Shown: in pieces, positions 11,976-25,116 of the stretch | Layout: each line of letters opens with the position of its first letter | How positions within the stretch are numbered: position 1 is the first letter of the stretch | NCBI RefSeq assembly: GCF_009905375.1 | Contig: NC_133657.1 | Location: forward strand, 47,993,134 to 48,057,133 | Direction of reading: 5' to 3' | Length of the DNA: 64,000 bases | From: Apium graveolens | Taxonomy: Eukaryota > Streptophyta > Magnoliopsida > Apiales > Apiaceae | The notes under the pieces: generated by a model | Told to the model about the DNA's origin: nothing | The model's database searches: none | What the model saw: only the letters and a program-made list of their open reading frames with translations | Position numbers and translations under genes: made by a program

Positions 11976-14599
11976 GCATTATAGCTTTTGCTTCTCAATA
12001 CCCATTCTTTTCCAGTTCGTAGTCGTTACTATCTTCCGTACATAATACTATACTGGTTACACTTTTGCTCGTTAGCGTTCTATAACCTTTTAATAACCAC
12101 GTCAACCTTAGTATCACGAATGTGTTAGAATCAGAATACCACCGTACTGATACTACTTCCTTTCTAGCTGCTTCTATCTTCGAAAGCTTGATCCATCATA
12201 TAGAAGTAAAGGAATTTGTTGAGAGATCACTATGATCATGAACACTTGTTATATCGCATAGTTAGTACAGAAGGTGGCCAGCCTTTAGTACTTGACAAGC
12301 AATTAAACAACATGTGGTATCCTACTAGGCTTCTATCACACAGATAGATAGTCATTCAGCAATACCTCCCCTTCTGGAAGGGTTGTTCTTCTCAGCTTAC
12401 ATGAAATGAAAAGAACAGAAAAGAACGAACTGAAGAGAATCGTATATATGTAAAAAATATTGCCATAAAATATCTGGCTTGGAATCTACCTCTGAACTAT
12501 AAAGGTTTGTCATAGGAGAACAAAACATATATGTATTTATATCAACATCAAGTATTATAGCATCGTATTTCACATGCCTAAACATTTTTGCTATTCCGTC
12601 TATCATTCTATGGACCCATGCTCTTCCTCGAGCTTATACACAATCACCTTTGAAACTCCCTCGATATCGAAAATCGAATCTGGGATCTCATTCTAGACAT
12701 CATCGTTACTAGAATTCTATGCTTGCATCCCAACCTTCCTCGTATAGTAATACGACTCTCTATTGATAAGAAGGAATAAATATTCAATAGGTAAATATTC
12801 GACCTAGTTTTTCTATCAAAGATAACTTATACGTCAACACGACCCGATTAGTGGTACTCAATCTCAACATCCATTCCAATACTCTCACGGTTGTAATCAG
12901 CTCATTACTCGCAGAATCATTGCTGCATTACTATGGTCCACCACTGACCTACTATAGTCATTCATTTTCCATGAAGTCTTAATAGCTAACCATATGGAGT
13001 CCATACATATCGTATCGAATTCTTCTAAGGAGGTAACATGATCACAGTTCATGATTCATGAAGAACACTCCTGAACTTGACGTACATATGACATGAAGCA
13101 GATAAAATTGCAGAAGAGTTTCAATGAAAGCAACGATAGCAGGTTAATACCATTCTTAATCATATGCCTTCAATAGAAGACTTAACTCAAAGGTTTGTTT
13201 AGTCCTTTTAAAATATGGTCCTGGATTATTCTCAAGATAGTACCTTCTAAGATAGATAGCCCGCTCATGGCGATTACACGAATTAAACCTTTACCAAACT
13301 ACTATTACGGTTGGGTATTGCACAGTCATCAGAAGGAATGTCAATCTTCCAAACCATAATACAGCCTTCACGGCTTCAACCATCATCACTGTATTCCTCT
13401 GGCACGAGCGCCTATAATTCCTCTCTTACACTTAGAGTGTCGGCCACCTCTTTGGCCTTTCCTGATAGTAAAATTTCCTTACAATCAATGTCATTTTAAA
13501 TGATCTTCATCTAAATTTTCTACCTCATTTCCAATCACTTCTTGTGTGAAAATGCTTTTCTTAAATCCTGGAGAGAAAAAAAAGAAATCACCATTTTTCC
13601 ATAAGTCATTGCCTTAGTCTTTAGATGTGAACATTGTCACGACTGACTCTCGATCATACTTAGGACGTCTCTTATCTTGGGTCCTTCTCGTTTTCACCAA
13701 TCTCGACCTTCATTGGGTCGATCTATACTTCTTATGGTTTAACACGTGCCCCCGGCATTATTATAATTAAGTCATATTTCCTTCATCAAAATTTCTATTC
13801 TTGAGAACTTTGATTATTACCTTTCTCCTTGTAAAACCTCTAAGGTTATCCTTAAATCCTTCATCAGGTACACCCTAGGCACAGGGCATATCAAGATAAC
13901 ATTTACTAATACCAGAATTATTATCTATATAGTTCTGAAAAAATTTCTCCACTAATCCTTAAAGGTTGTTGTTACCTTAATCCTTTCCAATTCATACTGT
14001 CAAAACTCATACTATCCCTATTAAGGGTGAAATGCCAACCTTTATGCATTCCCCTATGATTCATTTTAAGTTACCGATGTTCTATCCTTAATTCCACCTT
14101 TAAAAAAAGTACATGCATCCTTTCATGGATAAATCAAGTCATATATCCTTGATAGATTATCTTATTTAATCATTCCCATCTCGATAGTCTATACCAAATT
14201 TCATAATAATATCCTTATTCAAAATGAGGTCAACCAATATGGCCTCCAAAAGATAACAACGGTTATCCGCTTTTCTTGGTTGATTTAGTAATGATAACAG
14301 GGATGTTCTAGAAGATATTGGTCGTGTTCAACGTGAACTTCTTCTTAATAAATCCTTATTTTCTTTTGTTGTTTATCTCAACAGTCATCTCAATGTTGGG
14401 ATATCTTTCATACCCGGCGTCTCCCTTTCTGGGTATCATGCCCCCGGTCTTACACTTCACTTTCTTGAAGGTCGCTTCCTTCATCCAATTTTCCTAATTT
14501 CTGACTTTCTTGTCTCCTCAGTCTATCCGCGTCTCATTATTTATCCTTCGAACTATCTCAAGGTTTCCCCGAATCCTTCCAACTTGAAGGGGTACAACA
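11976..14599 (-). other. Unrecognised interior of element B
   Basis: About 2.6 kb between the gag remnant and the integrase remnant. In a normal element this would hold protease, RT, RNase H and the first half of integrase. Only a faint protease-like or RT-leader-like string near 14200 was seen. Open frames at 12397-12606 (minus) and 13311-13499 (plus) have no recognisable domain. The sequence may be highly mutated pol or unrelated DNA. Confidence 0.5.
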
Positions 14600-15430
14600 T
14601 ATATATCTCTTATGCCTTCAACCATCAACTTTAACTCATGGTGAATCATCCTCATCCTGACGATCAAATACTTTTCTATTTCTATTACTACGAGTCTTTA
14701 GGGATTCCTCATACCCGACTCCCTTATCATTCCTCAAACTCTATTGCCTTTATGCTCCTTTCCACTTCAGTTTCTTTTTATTTTCCTTTCTCTTATCATT
14801 ATTTCATGAACCCACAAATCATTGACTTCAAACTTCACATCGTTCTGGGATTCTTGTCATCAGAACGAATCTTGACAACTTTTACAACTTAGCTTCATAT
14901 TTCATCATACTCGTCCGCCTTTGTTCTGGCTCTAATGCTTTTACACTATCTCCATAACCTTGGGAATTACTTTCCCGAAAATAGTTGACTAACTTGTAAT
15001 CAGTTTATTCTAACCTCTGGCTCCGTGCCTTTCTTGGTCTTTCACCAGCGGGTGGCCTCTCTCTTAGGAGGGTAAGTGACAAAAATAGTCTTTTGTGATT
15101 CGTCCATCATTTAGAATCTCAAATGATTCCTATATTTTCTTTAGCCAAGCTCTCGCCTCTACTGGGTTCGCTTGTTCCTTGGAACTCTGAGAGCTTAGCG
15201 ACTTAAAGGTCCTGAAAGAATTTCCCACCGCACTGTCTCCTCAGGGTGGTGGTTGGGGATAATAGTCTAAGTTCTTTTTAGACAGGTCCATGAATTGCCG
15301 TATAGGAGTACCGTCTCGGGTCTCCTTTCCTTACTCGACTTTCTGTTTCCTTAGTCTGAACATTCCCTCCTCCTGCCCATAATCGGGGTCATCCTACATG
15401 TTTTAAATCCTCATTTTCCACTTCATTATG
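14600..15430 (-). pseudogene. Element B gag remnant
   Basis: The minus strand contains NPVEARAWLKKI followed by a stop and ESFEILNDGRI near 15120-15165, matching the EARAWLKEIEKSFEIL core of plant Ty3/gypsy Gag. More scattered pieces follow at lower coordinates. An upstream string (DPDYGQEEG near 15385) resembles the poorly conserved Gag start. Numerous stops make it non-functional. Its position, downstream (in minus orientation) of an RT/RNase H block, is abnormal. Confidence 0.65.
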
Positions 15431-15539
15431 TTATAGGTTCCTTCTATCTTAATGGCAACCTCCCTGACTATCACATTCGGGGTTTGCCCTAAATCTTATT
15501 CCCCAAACTAGGTTTTATCTAAGATCTCATCTTTAAGCT

Positions 15540-16345
15540 CTTGAACATTTGGAACCCAAATTCTTTAGGAATACCTCATTATTCCCTTATCATCTTTCTC
15601 GGTATTAATCTCTTATCTATTTGTTGGCTCTCTGCCTTCATTCATCACTTTTTCTTGGCACAATATTATATTTTCCAATAATCCGGACTGCATAGCGATC
15701 TCAAACAGCTTTTCGGTACCGGCTCCGGTTGCGTTCACTTCTATTTCCTTTTTCTCAAAATCTCTTATCAACTCTCTTAGAGACAATATCATCTTGAGTT
15801 TCTCCTTTCTACTAAGGGCATTAACCACCATTTTGGCTTTCCTTGGATGATAAAGAATCTCATAATCGTAATCCTTGATTAGCTCTAACCACCTTATTTG
15901 GCGCATGTTGAGCTCTTTCTGCGTGAAAATGTACTAGAGCACTTATGGCTTGTGTAAATCTCGCACTTCTCTCCATACAAGAAGTACCTCCAATCATTAG
16001 GGCAAAACTATTGCCACGAGCCCAAGCTCATGGGTGGGAATATCGAATTTTATATTCCCTTAATTGTCTTGACGCGTATGCGATTACCTTGTTGTGTTGT
16101 ATAAGAAGCACCCTAATTCCTTATGCGAAGCGTCACTACACTTCACAAAATCTCATTTTCCATCCGGCAACGCCAACATAGGGGCCGTCACCAACCTTTG
16201 CTTCAGTTCTTAAAAGCTTTTCTCGCATTTCTTGGTCCATTCAAACTTCTCAGTCTTACGAGTAAGCCGCGTTAAAGGGCTACTATCTTTACAAACTTGA
16301 ACGAACCTCCGGTAGTGACCGACCAATCCTACCTCTGGTAGTCGC
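15540..16345 (-). pseudogene. Element B RT connection, RNase H and integrase N-terminal block
   Basis: Reading on minus from 16340: VGLVGHYRRFVQ and LTRLTRKTEKFEW (RT connection), CSDASHKE (RNase H start), FTQKELNMRQIRWLELIKDY and KAKMVVNALSRKEK (RNase H end; open frame 15613-15906), then EIAMQSGLLENI and RIWVPNVQELKDEILD (linker into integrase zinc region). The series is collinear with a normal chromovirus pol segment of about 800 bp, but it starts abruptly inside RT and stops abruptly inside integrase. It lies between the leader and gag instead of after protease. The RT active-site region is missing. Confidence 0.85.
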
Positions 16346-16754
16346 CCTAACCATGGTCATCAATTCCTCAGTGGTCCTTTATTCATTCTTGTCAGGATCC
16401 TTCACGGCATCCTTCTCAGCAATAATCCCTTCTAGGACAACATCCTTAACCGCTACATCCTCAATATAAACATCATCCGGTCCCGTGTTAGGACGCTCTA
16501 TCGGATCCACAATCTGATCTCCAATACCTAATAAAATATCATCACGTTGTTGCTCCTCAACCTCAGGGTTCGGAGTCCCGCTACCATATACGATAACGAA
16601 CTACGCCTCTATCACGATATTTATAAGGGTTCCCCTAAGGGTTTTAACTGTCAGTACTACGTTAGGTAGCCCGACTATGAACTTGGCAAGAGTTCTTATT
16701 ATCTTAGTGAACTTATTATTTTAACGTCATATCGTCTCTGAGGTTTATAACGCT
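16346..16754 (-). other. Leader region of element B
   Basis: Between the primer site and the RT block, one minus frame reads GTPNPEVEEQQRDDILLG and continues acidic through DPDKNE with few stops. It may be the start of a leader ORF or of Gag. I do not recognise it. Confidence 0.4.
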
Positions 16755-16768
16755 TGGCTCTGAAACCA
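16755..16768 (-). other. Primer binding site of element B (tRNA-Met type)
   Basis: The minus strand reads TGGTTTCAGAGCCA, one base from the usual TGGTATCAGAGCCA, four bases from the 5' LTR end. Confidence 0.88.
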
Positions 16769-16772
16769 CTTC

Positions 16773-18874
16773 TGTTACACCCCCAAATCCGGGGTCGGGG
16801 ATTCGGGTTGTCACGAGTTCCATTTCCCTTATCAATACTTAATCTTAACAGTCAACCAACTACTGAGTACTGTGATCCCATAATACACACACACACACAC
16901 CACAAGTTATAGTCTCAGAGATGAATACCAAAAATAACACAAGTCATTTTATTCCACAATTATAAACCGTTACACCTTAAAAGGGTTTCTGAATAATTTA
17001 CATATTATTTGCCATTATTACAATTCATAAATATACATAAGTCCGGCACAACAAAAGTTGAAAGCCTAGCCTACTGGTAGTTCCTACCTTAGCTACAACG
17101 ACATCGCCTACAGGAAACTACGGAACGTTTCCTATCCGCTCACGAATTGGGAGCTTGATCCTGTTCATCTTGTCTATCTGATGTTATGTGACAAAAGAAG
17201 AAAGCAAGGGTGAGCAACAAGCCCACCGAAATAATATGTATAATAATTAACAATATATGAGCATTCTCATAGTACTCATAAAAGTCTTGGTTAAGAAGAA
17301 ATGAACCAAGTTAATATCTTAACGCGACTAAGTCACAAAATATTCAGTATATATATACATATATACTTTTCACAATCTTTGAAATCCTTTGACATGTATA
17401 ATATACACAGAGTTCCAGTTTATAACTGTATAAAAATATCGTTGCAAGGTGATCTCATATATCTAACCTTGTCTCAAAGTTTTTCTGAAAATCTTTGACA
17501 TGCATAAGATAATCATTTACTAGATATAAGTTTAAAAGATGAAGTTACAAGATACTCCAATATACTTATATCTTTTCCAAATACTACTTGAACTACCACC
17601 GTTCAAGTTATAATCAGTTTGAAAAGGTCATCACACTGATGAGACTACAAGATAAGACTTGAATAGATTCAATCTTTGAAATATCATTATAAATAATGAA
17701 GTTACGAGATACTTCATTAAGTCCTGATATATATATACACACCTATATATATACATTTCATACACTCCTTGAAAACCTCTGTTATGAAAATTATAAACAG
17801 AGTTGTAATATCCAATGAATTTGGAAAGGAGAAAACATTGGCATAAACCTGATATCTTGCTGATCAGGCAAAGATACCAATAAGTAACATTTTCTACTAG
17901 TAGATAGACGAATTCCCCACTGGTCATTACCCTGGCCGCAATAGGACCTTATGCTGGACTGCCACTCAGCCACTTACGCATTTGATGGACTCCCACTGAG
18001 CCACTTACACTTTCATGGACGCCCATTGAGCCCATGTTGCTTATGCCGACTCAATAGATGGACTTACTTCCCGAACGTTGGGTAAGTAATCAATTCATTT
18101 GTCAAAGCAGCAACCTCGTTGCGAATATAAAATACACCACATAGCCGGATCCCTCAGGTTCTGAGCGAGTATTTAAATCCCCTTTTAAAGGAAGATCTTA
18201 AATATAAAAATGAGTTTTGGGATCCGCTCTAACCTTTAAAATCATTTTGAAGACTCGAAAACATTTCTAAGAATGTTTGGAGTGATGCTGATTTAATGAA
18301 ATAAATCAGTCCCGATATATTAGAAAATATCTGAATATTATTATTTAAATAATATTCCCATAAAGAATAATCTTTATAAAAATAATTGAAGTAGAAGTTG
18401 TGAAACTTATACTTGAAATGAATATTAAATAACCAAAGATACACTTATACGAAAGTAGTATCTTTATTTGAATAATCAAAAGTGAGTTTGATTATCGACA
18501 CATTATTCTTTAATAAAATAAAGAATATTAATTAGTAAATAATCGGAGTCATAAGCCCTCGAATGAATATTAAAAATAATATTCATTAATAAAATAAACG
18601 GAGTCATAAGCCCTCGAATGAATATTAAAAATAATATTCATTAATAAAATAAACGGAGTCATAAGCCCTCGAATGAATATTCAACTAATATTCATTAAAT
18701 AAAATAAACCGAGTCATAAGTCCTCGAATGAATATTCAACTAATATTCATTAAATAAATAAGCGGAGTCATAAGTCCTCAAATGAATATTCAGAATAATA
18801 TTCATTAAATAAAATAAAGTTATTGAATAAACCTTATTCGATTAATAGTTTTTAAACTATATCAATATATATAT

Positions 18875-18905
<31 letters not shown>

Positions 18906-20938
18906 ATATACTCGGGAACATCGACTCCCGGTTTTAGAAAATGTTCACTTTTGGGTCCCCTATCTTAAGGGTACACGCAACTACTGCTTATCTCTAGCAT
19001 AGGTATTATGCAACTTATAAGCAATTGAATCAACAATTAGATATCAAGATTATGAAATAGACATGCATATATACCATATCACATTCTCCAATATATCGCA
19101 AGATTTGCTAATAACAATCATGCACTTATCACAAGATAATGCATATACATATATTTACATCACAACAACAGTATAACGGGTAGAAAACTTGCCTGAGTGC
19201 TCCGGGGTAGACTTAAGCTTAGAGCGGGTCCGGTAACCTATGAACAACAACATAAGCCGGAATTAAACCACGGTCGCTTAAGAAACTAGACTTTAACCAA
19301 TTGAACCCTAACATTTGCTTATGGTCATTTCTACGCTTAACACATCACATAAGTCGTTCGAGTACCCTCGGCTCCACCATTTTTTTATAAATTAACCATT
19401 AAGGGTTTTAAGGCGATTCTTTCGCGAGTACCCTACCAACTGCCTAATCCACTTAACATAATTGTTTCATATCCCAATTAGTCATTTAAGGTCCTTTACC
19501 AAGGTTTCAAAGTAAGGCGAGGGGAAATGGTTCGTTCGCGAAACGCCGTTACTTAAAACGGTCGTTTCTCCTAAACCGTACATCGGATTCAAGTGTACCA
19601 CATATCAAAACGAAGCTCGTAACATGAACTATCGAATCATGGCAATGGTCAAAACCTAGAAGTGGGTTCTCGGGTCCTGATGTTATGAACAAAAACAGTC
19701 TAAAGTAAACCAGACATTACGACGGCAATGTTTACGCGATTACCAAAGTTTAAACTACTCCAATCAACCACCAACCAACTCATAACCATCAATACAATAA
19801 AACTTCACCTAAACCATATCACATCAGTCCATAACCTCCAAGTTTTTCAACTCAAACAACCACAATCAAGATCTATGAACTATAATCAAGCTTTAATTAC
19901 CAAAACACTTCCAAATCAAACCAAACTACTAATAATCACAATCTATGCTTCTCATTTCACAAAACCAACAATTAAACTTACTAAAAAATAAAGTAAAGGC
20001 TAGGGTTTGATGTTTATACCTTCCTTGGGAGGTGTTAAGTTGCTAGGAAGCCCTAGGAAGCCTCCTACAAGCTTGATCTTTCCAAAAAATCAAGAACACA
20101 AAGTTAGGCTTTGAAGTTTCTAAAAGTCCGATTTAAAGAACTGTAAAAATGAGGGTCTTACCAAACTTATTTAGACGAGACTTGTGAACAAGAGTTGTAG
20201 GCCATCTCAATACCTTTCCGACGAGCTATAGAACACAACATTTGAGTGAGTATTGAAGGAGATATGGCAGTTTGGACTTGCTGTGTTTATTTTGGCCGAG
20301 AGCTTCTTCTTGCAAAGTCAACTCTTCTCTTTTTGATTTATGTTATTTCCTTGGTTTATTCTTCTTTTTGTCTTGAAATTTGTTTTAACCTTTTTACCAT
20401 GGTTAATTTTGTATGGCCCAAAATCACCCAACAAACAAAACTCCTTTTTCATGCTTATGCAAGCAAGCTTGTGTCATGTGATGACATCATCATCCACTAC
20501 CTCTTTGATTAGCTCCTAATTACTTGGCTAATGACCGCTGATCTGTTATGCGGTTCGCTTAACTTTCATTTTCGTTTATCGTTTGAGGGATCATACCCGG
20601 GATCTTATTACTTAGGTTTCCTTAACATTTCTCAATACATTATATTCCTTTTATGATCCTCTCGTATAATCCTCGAATTTAAATCATTTTTATTCTGTTA
20701 TCTTATACTTAATTCTTTCTGTATCTGGTAAATTTCCGGAAAAAATCAAAGTATTCGGATTTGGATTCTGACGATCTTTACATACACTTATTTACTTTAT
20801 GGAATACTAATACGATCTTAGAATTTCCATAACAGTACTCCTATATAGCGTGGTCTGATAATTTTCCTTAATCAGCATCATCAGCAAAAGTTACTATTCA
20901 TCCGTGTTTCAAAAATTCCAAAAATTGGGGTTATTACA
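16773..20938 (-). repeat. 5' LTR of element B (right copy)
   Basis: The plus strand starts TGTTACACCCCC and ends TTATTACA. It is collinear with 7057-11210 throughout, with scattered single-base changes and small indels, including a 3-base deletion near 17106 and a longer TA run near 18865. Confidence 0.93.
18546..18822. repeat. Five 55-bp palindromic tandem repeats, right LTR of element B
   Basis: Units start at 18546, 18601, 18656, 18711 and 18765. Units 1 and 2 are identical over the stem region here, whereas in the left LTR unit 2 differs, which points to unit homogenisation or mutation after insertion. Confidence 0.9.
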
Positions 20939-20943
20939 CTCCC
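20939..20943. repeat. Target-site duplication of element B (CTCCC)
   Basis: It matches 7052-7056 exactly. Removing the element and one copy joins CCT CTC CC and T GAA GGA into an uninterrupted gag reading frame of copia element H. Confidence 0.95.
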
Positions 20944-21018
20944 TGAAGGACCATCCCATGCTCAACATAATATTTATCAGAAATATATCGATGATGACAC
21001 GGATGTTCAATGTCTTAT
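20944..21018 (+). pseudogene. Copia element H gag, second piece
   Basis: This 75-base exon-like scrap encodes EGPSHAQHNIYQKYIDDDT and DVQCL, in frame with the gag piece ending at 7056 and with the piece starting at 32208. It is trapped between element B and the solo LTR C. Its frame is open, so the two insertions did not add damage beyond their own presence. Confidence 0.88.
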
Positions 21019-21990
21019 TGTGACGACTGAGAATTTTTCGACGTAATTAAGTCAATAAAGTATGCTTTATATGATATGATTATAATTATGTGATTAAGTG
21101 TTGATTAATTGTCTTTACTGTATATTGGAATCTAGGAGCGTAAGTAAAAGTGTTCCAATTTAAAGAGTCAGCTTAGGAGTTAAGCTGTGTTGTCAGGCCA
21201 TAAGGTAGAACGGAACCCGTCCTTATAGGGGTTTTAAAGTATATGAAATGTGAACTATGTGTTATTATGTGAAATGAAATGTTTAAGTAAAGTATTGCGT
21301 CCTAGTGACATGTTGATCGTTAATAAGAAGCGTAATCGAAACGCTGAGCGTCGGGCCGTCAGGCTGAACATGACCCGGTACACGTAGAAAAAGATAAAGA
21401 TTAAAGAAGGACAATTTTTCTAATCAGACATGAGTTGTTATATGTTCGTATGTGTGTGATTGCTTGTCTGTGTGCATGACTACGTGATCTGTGACATTTT
21501 TATGAATTTAAGGGAATTATTTGATTTAAATAAAGGTTTATTTAACCTTCGCGTATTTTAATGAAATTATCTGAGTAAGATAAAAGCATGGGATTTCTTC
21601 TGTTATTATCATAATAGTCCTAAAGACTTTTTAAAAATGAGGGACAGATATATTTGTTGGTCATTGCATTTTAAATTGATTTTTATGTGATAAAATGCTA
21701 TTACTAGCATGAACTTGCGAAAATCATATAAAATCAACCGTTCACTCAAAAGTTTATTATGAGTAATGGTTGGAAAGATAATTTAGAGATCTACGTATTA
21801 AAATTGTCATTTGTAATAATTTTTGACTTTCCGAGAGAGAGATATTTTATATTTGATTTTTATTTTATTTGAGTAAAAAGAAAGGTTAATCAAACTCAAA
21901 AAGGGATTTAGTAGATTACTAAAATGCCTTTGGCCCTAATATAATATAAATTCTCTTCCCCCTTTCTTCCTTTCTTTTCCCGTGATCACT

Positions 21991-22086
21991 CTTTCCCCTC
22001 TCACTCACTTTCTTTTCCTCTCTCTCTCTCGAACACTCTCACTCTCTCTCTCTGGGCTCTCTCCATCTCTCTTCTCTCTCTCTCTT
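21991..22086 (+). repeat. CT-rich tract in solo LTR C
   Basis: Nearly pure pyrimidine with several (CT)n runs. Such tracts are common just downstream of the transcription start in long plant LTRs. No start site can be proven here. Confidence 0.7.
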
Positions 22087-23950
22087 GCATGCAACACCCA
22101 ATATTCACTCAAACTCAAAGATATTACCATCTATAGCCTCTATTTTCGGTATACTTCTCAAATTCCATTTGCATGTAAATGTTTGTGTAAGTGTTTTTGG
22201 TAATCATCTCTATGGTTGTGTTCAAGGAAATCAATGTCTTGATACAAGATCATAAGAGTAGATTCAAGAATATTTTGTGGTTTAAAACTCAAGAGGAGAT
22301 CCGTTACGAGCATTCTTAAGTTCGACCACCACCGGCCATGATCCAAGGAAAGCCGGTGGAATTTTAATGATGTGTTAATGTGATTTTAAGCCTTGCATGT
22401 TTTGGTTCTTGAAAGTTCAAAAAGGGGTTTTGGTATTTCCTTTGAAATTTGAGTATGTGATTGAAAATGGATTGTTTTGATTGTTTGATGTGTGTGTAAT
22501 TTATTTGATGCTTAGGAAATCAAATTTAAAGGTTGCATGTGGGTTTGTAGTTCGGCATTATACTAATAAAAAGGGGAATTAGATTTGATGGCTTGATCTT
22601 AGTGTAAACTAAGCTTAATTAGTGTAGAATATGATTGCATGTTAGTTTTAAAGAAGAACAAGTAATGCATGTCATTGTTCGATCTTTGAGATTGCAAATC
22701 ATGATTTAGTCGAATGAAAAATGGGTTTAGAAGAGATTGATTTGATGATTACGTGAATGCATGCATGTTGATTGAATAAGGTTTGAGTCATTAGCTGATG
22801 TTTGGTTTTGTGCTTCGAAAATTTTGATGAAAATGACTTGAATGACTAAGTTAAGGTTTAAAACAAGTTGGAAATGTATATAAAACTTTGCATGTCAAAA
22901 TTGATCCTTGCATGTGTGATTTATTGAAAACCCTGAATGGGTCATATGGTTAAAAGATAATTAAGTGGATTTTTGTGAGAATATATGCTAATTATCTTAG
23001 TTACTAATAAGAACTTGGTTGCATGACTTTGATTGGATTATGCTTATGTTCAAATTTGATAATTAAAGAGGGTGTTGAATTTTGATTCAGTTTTTGGATT
23101 AAAAGAATGCAGCGTAATTGCAAAAAGACCCTTGTAATATGCTTACCAAAGAGGTTTATTGTGTTTGATTATATGAGATTGAATTTGAGTATACATGGTT
23201 GTATTTTATGTGTATAGCCGAATATAATAAAAGTAGAAAAGTGAATGAATTGGTTCCAATACCTTGCTAAGTAATTGCATGTGAAATTCTAGGAGATAGG
23301 TGACTTATTTGTGGTTGTTGTGGTTCGAATTAAAGAATAAAAGAAAAGGAAATAAAGTGGCTTATTATCAAATAACTCTAAGTGACAGTTATGGTCACAA
23401 AAGATTTAGTCGTGAATAAATCATGTACTCGTAAGAGCTATACCAGTATGATTTAAGTCGATTGTCGAGTATATATAAAGGTGTAAAGGTTAAGAATAAA
23501 GTATATGATGTGTGATGTGCTATATGCTTATGTGTATAAGCTATACTCGTATATTGAGTCAAGAGTACAATCGAGCTATCATATTGAGTGATCGTTCCGG
23601 GAACGAGAGTTGAGAAACTGATTAAGATTTTGGTTTTTATTGTAGATTCGGAGCGTGAGGGCATTTAGGCTAGGAAAGGGTATACTAGGTGGCAGTAGTT
23701 CAACCTTCAGGAAAGCGAATTCAGGCAAGTAACTCTCATTACTTGTGAAAATGGTTATAGAGAGGTTATTGTTCATACCATGTAGAGTATGTAACTGTTT
23801 AATTAATGAACCCCTGTTAATGACTTGAGATACCCTGTCTTTGATCTTGTTAAACTATTAATGATAAGCTTACTGATTCGACCCTTTTGGTGACCTGTCT
23901 TTTCTGTTCAAGATATTTGTTAAGCCATGAACTGTTATAAACCCTATAAT

Positions 23951-25046
23951 TGTTGGGAACCACGGACTTAGGGTGTTACTACGTTTTATGATAAAGATTA
24001 CGAAAAGAGTATTACCTTGTTAATGGTTGATTCCACGCTCTTCTATTGTATTCCCAAATTCCCTTGAGCGAAGTGTGGCCTCCGTCTTCTCAAGTTATCC
24101 TCTCTTCTTGCTCCTTGGTGGCTACAATATGTTTTCACACACTTGCCAAGCAAGAAGAGAATAAGAATATATATAGGCTACAATAGGGACCATGGATAAT
24201 TAGGTTGGGCCTTCTAATTACATCTTGAGCCTAGCCCAATGTAATTAAATATTAATTCAATTCACTAAAGAATTAATATTTGCACTAGCTTTCCTAATAC
24301 CGTAATTTAATTAATTCGGTTCCAATATTATTTGCTTATTAAATTCCCCATATTTAAAATATCATATGTCCATTAATTAAATAAATTACTGATAATTTAT
24401 TTAATTAATATCTTTTATCCTTGATCATCCACTCAACATTTATTTAATTATGCCAGAATAAATTCCACCTGCAGGGTTTCACATAATTAAATCTTTTTGA
24501 GCTTTCAAGGGGACATCATTAACCCGAATATTATCAGGACATGGATTCCTTCAATAAATAATATCCACCATGTATATAATTCCATCACCCAAAATATAAT
24601 GATATAATTCAAAATAATTATTTCATATATAAATCAAAGCATGTAAATAATATACATGTGTCAATTACTATTTCCGGATTAAGAACCTAAGGATTAATAA
24701 TAACATAGAATCTTAGTTCTCCTTCTTAATCAGTATTAAGGGAACAATTCTAAATTTGATCATGTTCAATATACACAAAGTATACTAGTATTATTTATTA
24801 GTCAATATAAACTAATCTAAATAATACTACAGCCATACCAGTGGATTGTCCAACACCACCTGTGCTGTGAACCTTATTATATTATATAACCGTATTTAAC
24901 AATCTAATATTATGTATCCCATTTGATACTAGATTGTTCACAATATATAATATTAGACAACATGTAAACATTCAAATGATTCTCAAATAAACTGGCCAGA
25001 AATAAATATACATACTTCAAATAAATATTTTCAGTATACACTAACA
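23951..25046 (-). repeat. 3' LTR of element D, full length (1096 bp)
   Basis: The plus strand starts TGTTGGGAACCACGG and ends TACACTAACA, so the LTR reads TGTTAGT...CCCAACA on its own strand. The stretch 23967-24772, with a TATA box at 24168-24175, is absent from the other LTR. Confidence 0.93.
24168..24175 (-). promoter_or_regulatory. Candidate TATA box in LTR of element D
   Basis: The minus strand reads CCTATATATATTC, a good plant TATA context, about 220 bp from the LTR's 3' end. It exists only in the 3' LTR. Confidence 0.65.
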
Positions 25047-25063
25047 ATCTCCCACTTATACTC
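25047..25063 (-). other. Polypurine tract of element D
   Basis: The minus strand reads GAGTATAAGTGGGAGAT directly before the TGTTAG start of the 3' LTR, the standard copia arrangement. Confidence 0.88.
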
Positions 25064-25116
25064 AAAATATTCTATGTGTACATCAGTGTTTATTTAATCC
25101 ACTATTACATAAAAAT

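Larger units (their letters stand above)
7057..20938 (-). mobile_element. Element B: decayed Ty3/gypsy chromovirus, complete with both LTRs
   Basis: The element is 13,882 bp with two LTRs of 4154 and 4166 bp and a perfect 5-bp target duplication CTCCC (7052-7056 and 20939-20943). Orientation is minus: the primer site lies beside the right LTR and the polypurine tract beside the left one. The first 380 bp of the LTRs differ at about 12 positions by eye (about 3%), mostly transitions. The 5.6 kb interior holds remnants of gag, RT/RNase H, integrase and a chromodomain, which together with the LTR length suggests the Tekay/Del group. No frame is intact, and the order of the remnants is abnormal, with RT/RNase H upstream of gag. 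It inserted into gag of copia element H. Confidence 0.93.
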
